Source: Acidimicrobiaceae bacterium (lineage in GTDB: Bacteria; Actinomycetota; Acidimicrobiia; Acidimicrobiales; Ilumatobacteraceae). From it: a DNA stretch of 13,767 nucleotides. Of the stretch, positions 1-7,024 are shown piece after piece. The translations under genes were made by a program, and so were the position numbers. The stretch spans positions 1 to 13,767 of the forward strand of contig VFMC01000003.1 in assembly GCA_006515795.1 (NCBI GenBank), written 5' to 3'. Position 1 is the first letter of the stretch. The number at the start of each line of letters is the position of its first letter. The notes under the pieces were generated by a model. The model saw only the letters and a list, made by a program, of their open reading frames with translations. It was not told the origin of the DNA and did not search any database.

Positions 1-1458
1 GAAACGGTGTTCGCCCACCTCAACCGCCTGTCGCTGCGGTATCACGGGACGAACCGGGTCGGCGACCTCGCCGCCCGGGTCACGGGCGATGTCGACCGCA
101 CCCAGGACATGATCGTGCAGGTGCTGGCCGTGCTGCTGCCCAACTGCATGCTGCTGGGCGGCATGGTGACCGTGCTGTTCGTGCTCGACCCCGCGTTCGC
201 TGCCCTGGCGTTGGCGATCACCCCGTTGCTCGCCCTGATGGTCTCGACCTTGACCAAGCGCCTGAAGGATGCCGAGAAGCGCTCCCGCAAGGCCGACGGC
301 CAGGTCGCCGCGGCCACTTCGGAATCGCTCGGCGCGATTCACTTCATCCAGGCCTACTCGCTGGAGCCGTACCAGCAGGACCGATTCGACACGCTGACTC
401 GCAAGAGCCTCCAGGCCGGCCTCGAAGCCGTACGCCTGCAGGCCCGGTTCAGCCCTGCGGTCGACGTCACGAGCGTGCTGTCGACCATCGCCGTGCTGTG
501 GTTCGGGGCGCTCCGCGTGATGAACGGCGAGCTCACGGTCGGCGAACTGCTGGTGTTCCTCAGCTACGTCGGCTCTGTGTACAAGCCGATCAAGGCGCTG
601 GCGAAGCTCGGACGGGTTCGTAGCAAGGGTCTCGCCGCGGTCGAGCGGGTGATGGCCGTGCTGTCGGAGGAGCCGCAGATCGCCGACGCCCCGACGGCGG
701 TCCTGGCGCCCCGGCTCGGTGGCCGCATCGACTTCCGCGGAGTCTCGTTCACCTACGGTCGCGAGCCGGTGCTCACCGAAGTCGATCTGCACATCGACGA
801 AGGCGAGAACGTGGCACTGGTGGGGCCGACCGGCGCCGGCAAGAGCACGATTGCCGCTCTCATCCCGCGACTGATCGACCCCACCACAGGCGTCATCGAG
901 CTCGACGGCCACGACGTGCGCGGCTTCTCCCTCGCCTCGCTGCGAGGCCAGGTCTCCACCGTGTTGCAGGACTGCGTGCTGCTGCACGGCACGCTTCGCG
1001 ACAACATCGCCGCTGGGCGGCCGTGGGCCTCGTCGGGCGACATCGAGCGCGCTGCCAGGTTGGCCTTGGTCGACGAGTTCGCCAGCCGCCTTCCGCTCGG
1101 CCTCGACACTCCCGTGAGCGAACGCGGTGCGAACCTGTCCGGCGGCCAGCGGCAACGCATCTCGATCGCCAGGGCGATCCTGCGCGATGCCCCGATCCTG
1201 ATCCTCGACGAGCCAACCAGCGCACTCGACACCGAATCGGAGGAATTGATCGTCAACGCGCTGGCCAACCTGCCGCGCCAGCGCACCACGGTGGTGATCG
1301 CCCACCGCTTGTCCACCATCCGGTCGGCGGATCGCATCGTCGTGCTCGAAGGCGGGCGGATCGTGCAGTCGGGCACCCACGGCGACCTTCTCGGCGCCGA
1401 TGGTCGCTACCGTCGGTTGCACACCCGTGGGCTCGTCCCGGCGAGGAGCCCAGCGTGA
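1..1458 (+). CDS. ABC exporter, fused permease-ATPase subunit (5' partial)
   Basis: This is the C-terminal 485 residues of a type IV half-transporter that uses ATP to export a substrate across the inner membrane. The reading frame is open from base 1, so the true start and roughly the first 100 residues, including the first membrane helices, lie outside. Numbered from base 1, residues 1-230 are the rest of the membrane domain, with hydrophobic segments near 41-85 and 155-200. The ATPase domain follows: Walker A GPTGAGKST (275-283, K281), Q-loop Q323, signature LSGGQ (379-383), Walker B with D403 and E404, and H-loop H435. All catalytic residues are present. The stop overlaps the next gene's GTG in GTGA, and the five genes behind it are glycosyltransferases and kinases, so a glycolipid or glycoside substrate is inferred. 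Such half-transporters work as dimers; a partner could lie upstream. Confidence 0.93.
   Translation, partial: ETVFAHLNRLSLRYHGTNRVGDLAARVTGDVDRTQDMIVQVLAVLLPNCMLLGGMVTVLFVLDPAFAALALAITPLLALMVSTLTKRLKDAEKRSRKADGQVAAATSESLGAIHFIQAYSLEPYQQDRFDTLTRKSLQAGLEAVRLQARFSPAVDVTSVLSTIAVLWFGALRVMNGELTVGELLVFLSYVGSVYKPIKALAKLGRVRSKGLAAVERVMAVLSEEPQIADAPTAVLAPRLGGRIDFRGVSFTYGREPVLTEVDLHIDEGENVALVGPTGAGKSTIAALIPRLIDPTTGVIELDGHDVRGFSLASLRGQVSTVLQDCVLLHGTLRDNIAAGRPWASSGDIERAARLALVDEFASRLPLGLDTPVSERGANLSGGQRQRISIARAILRDAPILILDEPTSALDTESEELIVNALANLPRQRTTVVIAHRLSTIRSADRIVVLEGGRIVQSGTHGDLLGADGRYRRLHTRGLVPARSPA
1444..1448 (+). promoter_or_regulatory. Ribosome binding site AGGAG for the first glycosyltransferase
   Basis: AGGAG lies six bases before the GTG at 1455, inside the end of the ABC transporter gene. 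It fixes the start of the next gene, whose reading frame stays open far upstream into the transporter gene. Confidence 0.7.
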
Positions 1459-2705
1459 CCGCCCAGCTGTCCCCGCCGGCGTCGACCGCGTCGACCGCGT
1501 CAGTTTCGCCCGTCGTGCCGAAGGTGCTGTACGTCCTGAAGCGGTACCCGCAGCTCAGCCAGACCTTCGTCGTGCGCGAGCTGACCGAGCTCGAGCGACG
1601 CGGCACGGTGATCGGCATCGAGGCGCTCGGCCCACAGGCGTCGGGACCGATGCATCCCGAAGTCGACTTGGTCCAGGCATCGGTGCGCTACCTGCCCCGC
1701 CGCCCGCTGCTGCGTCACCGCGGAACGCGTCGCGCTCACCTACGCGTCGCTTCCCGCCGGCCGATCGTGTGGCTGCGCACCGCGCGAACAGCGAGAGGTG
1801 GCGATTGGCGCCGATTCGTGCAAGCCGGCCTGGTGGCCGACCGCGTCCGCCGCGAGGGCTTCACGCACCTTCATGCGCACTTCGCCACAGCGGCCGCCGA
1901 GGTGGCCCGCGACGCTGCCCTGCTCGCGGGATGCACCTTCTCGGTGACTGCGCATGCCAAGGACATCTTCCACGCCGAGCACGCACCCCACTTGGCCCGC
2001 CGCGTGCAAGGCGCGGCCGCCGTCGTCACGGTGTCCGACTTCAACGTTCGCCATCTCGGCCACGTTCTCCCCGACGTCGCGGTCGTTCACGTACCGAACG
2101 GAGTCGCGCTCGAGCCCGACGCCGGCTCGGCGCCGCATGGACCGGTGCTCTGCGTTGCCCGACTCGTCTCGAAGAAGGGCATCGACACGCTCATCGAAGC
2201 CGCCACCGTGCTCACCGAACGCTGTCCCACCATTCGGATCGAGATCGCCGGCGATGGCGAGCTGCGCCCCGAGCTGGAGGCGCTCGCCGAGCGCCTCCAG
2301 TTGACGGACACGGTGACGTTCCTCGGCTCGCTGTCATCCGTCGAGATCGACCTGGCCTACCGGCGTGCCTCGATGATGGTGCTGCCGTGCCGCATCGACG
2401 CCGACGGCGACCGCGACGGCATGCCCACAGTGATCCTCGAGGCGATGGCGCGTGGCGTGCCGGTCGTGTCGACGAACGTGATCGGCATCCCCGAGGTGGT
2501 GCAGAACGAACACACAGGCCTGCTGGTGCCCCCCGACCAGCCCGCGGCACTTGCCGCGGCGATCGCCGAGCTGTGGCTCGATCAACGCCAGGCCTCCGCC
2601 CTCGGCCGTGCCGGGCGTCGTCTCGTGGGCGAGCGATTCGACCCGCAGCGATCAGCGGACCTGCTCCGCGACGTGTTCGCCGAAGCCGCGTCGAGGCCAC
2701 GATGA
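1455..2705 (+). CDS. GT4-family glycosyltransferase, WcaL-like
   Basis: A 416-residue retaining GT-B glycosyltransferase that moves a sugar from a nucleotide donor to an acceptor at the cytoplasmic membrane face. The N-terminus reads YVLKRYPQLSQTF, typical of colanic-acid WcaL-like enzymes. HAHF (140-143) and TAHAKDIF follow in the acceptor domain. HVPNGV (212-217) begins the donor domain, and DGMPTVILE (321-329) is the EX7E-type motif with Asp in place of the first Glu, as is common in this subgroup. The GTG at 1455 is chosen because it overlaps the transporter stop (GTGA) and has AGGAG six bases upstream. The frame stays open back to about 1023, but that part overlaps the ABC ATPase. Its stop overlaps the next ATG by four bases (ATGA), suggesting coupled translation. 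Donor and acceptor are unknown. Confidence 0.9.
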   Translation: MTAQLSPPASTASTASVSPVVPKVLYVLKRYPQLSQTFVVRELTELERRGTVIGIEALGPQASGPMHPEVDLVQASVRYLPRRPLLRHRGTRRAHLRVASRRPIVWLRTARTARGGDWRRFVQAGLVADRVRREGFTHLHAHFATAAAEVARDAALLAGCTFSVTAHAKDIFHAEHAPHLARRVQGAAAVVTVSDFNVRHLGHVLPDVAVVHVPNGVALEPDAGSAPHGPVLCVARLVSKKGIDTLIEAATVLTERCPTIRIEIAGDGELRPELEALAERLQLTDTVTFLGSLSSVEIDLAYRRASMMVLPCRIDADGDRDGMPTVILEAMARGVPVVSTNVIGIPEVVQNEHTGLLVPPDQPAALAAAIAELWLDQRQASALGRAGRRLVGERFDPQRSADLLRDVFAEAASRPR

Positions 2706-3778
2706 GCTCGACTGTCGCGCCACGGAACAGGCGTGTGCTGTTCCAGGTTCGCAACCGCCGCGGCCTCGGACACCTGATGCGGGTGCAGAACATCGCGACG
2801 GCGTTGAGGGACCGCTCCCCGCAGCTCGACCTGCACTTCCATGCTGCCCTCCCCCCTACCGACGAACTGTGGGACCCAACCCTGTTCGTCACTGACGACA
2901 CCGTCATCGGATGGCCCGAGCGGGCACGCACGTGCGACCCCGACGTGGTCGTCTACGACACCGTGCTGCCAGAAGCGAACGCTCGACTGGTGTCCGATCG
3001 CGCGAAGTACGTGTTCGTGATGCGCAGGATGCTCGAAGATCGTGGTGCGGAACTGTTCGACGATCCCTTCCTCGAACGGTTCGAGATCGTGATCGTGCCG
3101 CACACGGAGACCGAGTTCGGCCAACAGATACCGAACCGTCTCGCCGGCCGCACGCACTTCGTGGGAACCATCGCCCGCCAACCGCATCCCGCCTCGGCAG
3201 CCACGATGCGGGCCCGTTTCGGCTTGGGCGACGCGGAGATGCTGCTCACCTCCACGGTCGGCGGCGGGGGCTTCCAACGCCAGGCCGACCGGTTCTTCGA
3301 GGCCGTGCTGCACACGGGACGTGCCGTTGCCGCAGCGCTCCCCAACGTCCGCCACGTCGTGGTGCTCGGCCCCAATTACCACAACACCTCGATGGCTGCC
3401 GATCTTGCCGAGGTCCCGGGCACCATCGTGGTCGGCAACGAGCCGCGGATGGTCGATCTGCTGGCTGCCTCCACTCTCGTTGTCGCCGAGGGTGGCTACA
3501 ACACCGTCAACGAGGTGCGTCTCGGGGCCGTGCCCGCGGTGTTCGTCCCCAGCGACCGTGGACTCGACGACCAGATCGAGCGCGTCCGCCGATTGGAGCA
3601 ACTAGGTGCCGCCGCGGTGTGGCTGCCCGACGGCGCCCCCGCGACGCTTGCCACCACCGTGATCGATCTGCTCGGCAACGAGCAGCGCCGCCGCGAGATG
3701 CGCTCCAACCACCGGATGGCCCCGGTCGAGCTCGGCAACGAGCGCGCCGCCGAGTTGATCGCTGCGGTGGCGGCATGA
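2702..3778 (+). CDS. MurG-like / GT28-type GT-B glycosyltransferase
   Basis: A 358-residue protein with the two-domain layout of MurG-like and COG4671-like glycosyltransferases. The N-terminal glycine loop is RGLGHLMR (20-27), the usual GxGHxxR acceptor-side motif. The C-terminal donor domain opens with GGGG (187-190) and carries EGGYNTVNE (263-271), comparable to the nucleotide-sugar contact region of MurG, then SDRGLDDQIERV (284-295). It is unlikely to be MurG itself: no peptidoglycan genes are nearby, and it sits between a GT4 enzyme and a kinase. The ATG at 2702 overlaps the previous stop (ATGA) and has GAGG five bases upstream. Its own stop overlaps the next ATG in the same way. A PseG-type nucleotide-sugar hydrolase, which shares the GxGH fold, is a less likely alternative. 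The substrate is unknown. Confidence 0.82.
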   Translation: MSSTVAPRNRRVLFQVRNRRGLGHLMRVQNIATALRDRSPQLDLHFHAALPPTDELWDPTLFVTDDTVIGWPERARTCDPDVVVYDTVLPEANARLVSDRAKYVFVMRRMLEDRGAELFDDPFLERFEIVIVPHTETEFGQQIPNRLAGRTHFVGTIARQPHPASAATMRARFGLGDAEMLLTSTVGGGGFQRQADRFFEAVLHTGRAVAAALPNVRHVVVLGPNYHNTSMAADLAEVPGTIVVGNEPRMVDLLAASTLVVAEGGYNTVNEVRLGAVPAVFVPSDRGLDDQIERVRRLEQLGAAAVWLPDGAPATLATTVIDLLGNEQRRREMRSNHRMAPVELGNERAAELIAAVAA

Positions 3779-4692
3779 CCGTCCTGCCGTCCACCGCAGC
3801 TGTGCTCGACGTAGTTCACCGCACGCTCGGGCGCCCGTCGAGCATCACGGTGCTCGTCGACCTTCCCGAGGAGCGACGAATCCTCGAATGCAGGGCGGGC
3901 GATCGACGTGTGGTGGTGCGATGCATTCCTGCGTCCATCGCCACCAGCCAGTTTCGGCACCTGGACGCGTTGTCCACCGCCTCCGCCCGGTGCACAACGC
4001 TCCAGGTGCCGAAGCCAATCGCACTCGAGCTGACCGGAGATGCCGGAGTGCTCGTGCTCGAACACCTCGCCGGATCCGCGTACCGGCGAATCGTTGCACC
4101 AACCGGCGCGACACCCTCGGCCGTGCACGCGATGAGGCTCGCCGGACGTGCCCTGGCGGAGCTGCACGGCATCGACCCCGCCGACGTCGACGGGCTCCCG
4201 GTCACCTCGATGCGCGACCACATCGCCCAGTTGGTCCGCCCGCACCCGAGCGAGTTCGCATCGCTGTTCCCGTGCTACGCCCCGTTGGTCGATGAGGCGA
4301 TGTCCCGCATCGAGTCGATGCCGGCCGCCTCAGTGCGTCGTGCCGTGCTGCACCGCGACGTGCACCTGCGTCAGATGTTCCGTGTCGACGGTCGAGTTGG
4401 GCTCATCGACTGGGACCTCATGGCTGTGGGCGATCCTGCGTTCGACGTCGGCTACCTGGTGACCCATCTGGTTACTCACGTGGAGCGGCCCGACGACCTC
4501 GTCGATGCGGTGCTCACGGGGTACGGCGATCCCCTGATGACGCCAGACCGGCTCGAGCCGTACCGCTGGTTCAACCTCATCCGCCGCGCCTGCCGCCGCG
4601 CCCGGCTCGGCGATGCCGATTGGCTGGCCGAGATCGACCGGATGATGGCGATGCTGCGCGACGAGCTCGAGCGCGTGGACGCCAGGGCGTGA
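3775..4692 (+). CDS. APH-fold phosphotransferase (small-molecule kinase), first copy
   Basis: A 305-residue protein of the aminoglycoside phosphotransferase / choline kinase fold, expected to transfer phosphate from ATP to a hydroxyl group. The catalytic loop is HRDVHLRQ (193-200), with D195 as likely base. The metal-binding segment is IDWD (211-214) followed by GDPAFDVGY. Most APH enzymes have Asn at the last position of the HxDxxxxN loop; here it is Gln, as in maltokinase-type loops. That favours a sugar or sugar-lipid substrate over antibiotic resistance. The ATG overlaps the upstream MurG-like gene by four bases (ATGA), so the two are probably made together. The next gene begins after 10 bases. 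The substrate cannot be deduced; resistance to an aminoglycoside is possible but not supported by context. Confidence 0.85.
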   Translation: MTVLPSTAAVLDVVHRTLGRPSSITVLVDLPEERRILECRAGDRRVVVRCIPASIATSQFRHLDALSTASARCTTLQVPKPIALELTGDAGVLVLEHLAGSAYRRIVAPTGATPSAVHAMRLAGRALAELHGIDPADVDGLPVTSMRDHIAQLVRPHPSEFASLFPCYAPLVDEAMSRIESMPAASVRRAVLHRDVHLRQMFRVDGRVGLIDWDLMAVGDPAFDVGYLVTHLVTHVERPDDLVDAVLTGYGDPLMTPDRLEPYRWFNLIRRACRRARLGDADWLAEIDRMMAMLRDELERVDARA

Positions 4693-4702
4693 GGGCCGGC
4701 AC

Positions 4703-5938
4703 GTGAGGATCCTCTACATCTGTCCCGACACGGGCATCGACGTGTTGGGCCGCAAGGGAGCCTCGGTGCACGTCCGCGAGATGATCGCCGCGTTCGACAG
4801 GGCCGGCCACGACGTCGATCTCGTGGCACCACGACTCGTGAAGCCCGGCGCAGAGGCAGCCCACGTGCCTGCCAACGTGGTTCGCGTGCGGGTACCCGAC
4901 GCGGTGCAAGACGCCAAGCAACGGCTCGACGACTGGGTCGCCAGGTTCGTGCCGGACACGTCGCTCCCGAAAGATCTGCGCCGCATGCTGTACGACGCGG
5001 CGCTCGATCGCGAGCTCGCCGCGCGCTACGAGACCGACCCGCCAGATCTGATCTATGTGCGTGCGTCGTTGCTGTCGACGGCCGGTGTCGGCCTGGCTGC
5101 TCGCACCGGCGCTCCGTTGGTCGTCGAGCTCAACGCACCGCTCGCCGACGAGCAAGAGCGGTACCGGGCAGGAGCACTGGCCGACCTCTACCGGAGCGTC
5201 GAAGGCAGCCTCCTCACCGCGGCCGACCTCGTCACCGTGGTGTCGGCGCCGTTGCGGGCGTACGCCCTCGGCCAGGGAGTCGATGAGGGCAAGTTGCGGG
5301 TCATCCCCAACGGCGTCGACCAGCGCCGCTTCAAGCCGTCGCTCCCCTCGCCCAGCGAACGGGCCCGAATCGGCCTCCCCGCCGGACCGTTGCTCGGGTT
5401 CGTCGGTGGGCTGCGACCGTGGCACGGCGTGGAACGGCTGCCGGCGGTCCTGGCCCGGGTCCACCACCAGCATCCCGACACCAAGTTGGTGATCGTCGGC
5501 GATGGGCCGCTGCGCGCCGAGATCGAGCGCAGTGCTGTCGATCACGGTGTGTCCGATCGCACGGTGTTCCTCGGCGCCCTCGATCATCGCGACATCCCGA
5601 CCGCGATCGCCGCGTTCGACGTCGCCCTGGCGCCTTACCCAGACCTGCCCCACGACTTCTACTACTCACCGCTGAAGCTGTTCGAGTACCTCGCCTGCGG
5701 CACACCCACCGTGGCCAGCGCGGTGGGACAGATCGCCGAGCTGATCACGTCGGGCGAGCACGCGCTGCTCACGGCGCCTGGCGACCTCGACGCCATCGCC
5801 GCGGCCTGCAGCCGCCTGCTCGCCGACCCTGTGCTCGCCGGCCGGCTCGGCCGCGCCGGCACCGAGCTGGTGCACGGGCGGTTCACCTGGGACCGCAACG
5901 CAGCTGAGGTGATGGCCTGGTGCTCACTGGTCGGTTGA
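4703..5938 (+). CDS. GT4-family glycosyltransferase, second copy
   Basis: A 411-residue GT-B glycosyltransferase of the GT4 type. The N-terminal motif is GASVH (19-23) after ILYICPDTG, where the acceptor domain begins. The donor domain starts after VIPNGVD (200-206). The segment DFYYSPLKLFEYLACGTP, with F319 and E328, is the EX7E region of this subfamily: the second Glu is kept and the first is replaced by Tyr, as in relatives ending FYFSPLKLFEY. The GTG at 4703 is the best start because GAGGG lies seven bases upstream (4691-4695), just after the stop of the preceding kinase gene. It shares little with the glycosyltransferase at 1455 outside the fold, so it probably uses a different donor or acceptor. 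The end overlaps the following kinase gene by 19 bases. Its substrate is unknown. Confidence 0.9.
   Translation: MRILYICPDTGIDVLGRKGASVHVREMIAAFDRAGHDVDLVAPRLVKPGAEAAHVPANVVRVRVPDAVQDAKQRLDDWVARFVPDTSLPKDLRRMLYDAALDRELAARYETDPPDLIYVRASLLSTAGVGLAARTGAPLVVELNAPLADEQERYRAGALADLYRSVEGSLLTAADLVTVVSAPLRAYALGQGVDEGKLRVIPNGVDQRRFKPSLPSPSERARIGLPAGPLLGFVGGLRPWHGVERLPAVLARVHHQHPDTKLVIVGDGPLRAEIERSAVDHGVSDRTVFLGALDHRDIPTAIAAFDVALAPYPDLPHDFYYSPLKLFEYLACGTPTVASAVGQIAELITSGEHALLTAPGDLDAIAAACSRLLADPVLAGRLGRAGTELVHGRFTWDRNAAEVMAWCSLVG
5906..5909 (+). promoter_or_regulatory. Ribosome binding site GAGG for the second kinase gene
   Basis: GAGG lies 10 bases before the GTG at 5920, inside the preceding glycosyltransferase gene. 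It supports the 19-base overlap rather than a later start at the TTG at 5935. Confidence 0.45.
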
Positions 5939-6882
5939 CCGATTCGGGACTTGCGGGGCTCGTGGTTGCCCTCGACCCCGCTTCGATGTCGATTCGCCTC
6001 GGCCGCCAGGTGACCACCGTCGAGGTGCTCCGCCACAAGCCCGCGAGGCGGTGCGTCGTGCGCTACGACACCGCTGATGGTCCGTTGATCGGCAAGCTCC
6101 GGGCCGGCCACCGTGCCGCCAGCCCGTACCGGCTGATGGAGCGGTTTCGCTCGGCGGGATTCGACGACTCGGCAGCCGACGGAATCACCGTCGCGGCGCC
6201 GGTCGCCGCGTTCGACGACCTCGAGATGTGGGTGCAGCGTTGTGCGCCGGGTGTGCCGGCCGACCGACTGCTCGATCTTGCTCACACGGCGACGCTCGTG
6301 GCGGCTGCAGCGGCCCGAGCCGCGTTCAAGATCCACACCGCCGACGTGGCGACGCGGCGACATCACTACATCGACGACGAGCTCCGCATCCTCGAAGCCG
6401 CGCTCGGTCAGGCGGCCGCCAGGCGGCCGGCGCTCGCCGAACGCATCGACGCTCTTCTGCGGCGGTGCCGCCGCCGGGCCGCCGACGCCGACGATCTCCT
6501 CGATCGGGGCGGTCCGCGCGGGGTCCACCGCGACTTCTACGCCGATCAGCTGGTGCTCCATGGCGACCGAGTGACGGTCATCGACTTCGACCTCTACTGC
6601 GCCGCCGATCCGGCCCTCGACCACGGCAACTTCATCGCCCATCTCACCGAGCACGCCTTGCGAGTCCACCGCGACCCACTCGCGCTCGCCGCGGCAGAAC
6701 AGGTTTGTCTCGAGACGGCGATCGGGCTGGAGGGCGAACAGCACCGGGAAGCGATCGAGGTGTACGCCGAGCTCACCCTCGCCCGCCACGTAGCTCTCAG
6801 CACCACCGTTGCCGGCCGCGGTCACACCACGTCCGACCTGCTCGCATGGTGCGAGCAGCGGGTCGCCACAGCCGATCGCTGA
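5920..6882 (+). CDS. APH-fold phosphotransferase (small-molecule kinase), second copy
   Basis: A 320-residue phosphotransferase of the APH/choline kinase fold and the last gene of the operon. The N-terminal lobe has VLRHKPARRCVVRYD followed by a candidate ATP-contacting lysine in LIGKLRA. The catalytic loop is HRDFYADQ (203-210, D205), and the metal-binding segment is IDFD (221-224) followed by ADPALDHGNFIAHL. Like the kinase at 3775, it has Gln where most APH enzymes have Asn. The two kinases are otherwise quite different, so they are not a recent duplication. The start is GTG at 5920, giving a 19-base overlap with the glycosyltransferase; a TTG at 5935 is the alternative. A role in phosphorylating the sugar, lipid or finished glycoside handled by the operon is inferred from context only. 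Confidence 0.85.
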   Translation: MLTGRLTDSGLAGLVVALDPASMSIRLGRQVTTVEVLRHKPARRCVVRYDTADGPLIGKLRAGHRAASPYRLMERFRSAGFDDSAADGITVAAPVAAFDDLEMWVQRCAPGVPADRLLDLAHTATLVAAAAARAAFKIHTADVATRRHHYIDDELRILEAALGQAAARRPALAERIDALLRRCRRRAADADDLLDRGGPRGVHRDFYADQLVLHGDRVTVIDFDLYCAADPALDHGNFIAHLTEHALRVHRDPLALAAAEQVCLETAIGLEGEQHREAIEVYAELTLARHVALSTTVAGRGHTTSDLLAWCEQRVATADR

Positions 6883-6890
6883 CCAGGTAC

Positions 6891-6944
6891 GACGATCGGA
6901 GCACCGCTCTCCTGAATCGTCAGTCGCCCTCCGGTCGGCGGAGG
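6891..6944 (+). terminator. Two tandem hairpins after the glycosyltransferase/kinase operon
   Basis: Hairpin one (6891-6921) pairs GACGAT with ATCGTC and, further in, GGAG with CTCC, with a small asymmetric internal loop. It starts eight bases after the stop at 6882. Hairpin two (6928-6944) pairs CCTCCG with CGGAGG around a five-base loop. Neither is followed by a T-run, so this would be a U-less terminator or an mRNA-stabilising structure. The rest of the 142-base gap to 7025 shows no clear promoter. Confidence 0.35.
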
Positions 6945-7009
6945 TTGCGAGCATTCGCGGGCGATTCGTGGACGATCCGACGACGATGCCTGACGACGGC
7001 CGGCTCGGC

Positions 7010-7015
7010 AAAGGG
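7010..7015 (+). promoter_or_regulatory. Ribosome binding site AAAGGG that sets the start of the secreted repeat protein
   Basis: AAAGGG lies nine bases before the ATG at 7025. It favours that ATG over the in-frame ATGs at 7016 and 6986, which are too near to or upstream of it. Confidence 0.55.
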
Positions 7016-7024
7016 ATGTGGACC

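Noticed and set aside
1023..1454. Upstream extension of the first glycosyltransferase frame
   Set aside because: It overlaps the Walker B and signature part of the ABC ATPase gene and encodes an Arg-rich shadow. The GTG at 1455 with AGGAG is the supported start.
3775..6882. Antibiotic resistance role for the two APH-fold kinases
   Set aside because: The fold is shared by many sugar and choline kinases. The catalytic loops have Gln instead of Asn, and the neighbours are glycosyltransferases and an exporter. A self-resistance role cannot be fully excluded.
6809..7024. Upstream extension of the secreted protein frame
   Set aside because: It would overlap the kinase gene and bury the signal peptide inside the protein. 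AAAGGG points to ATG 7025.
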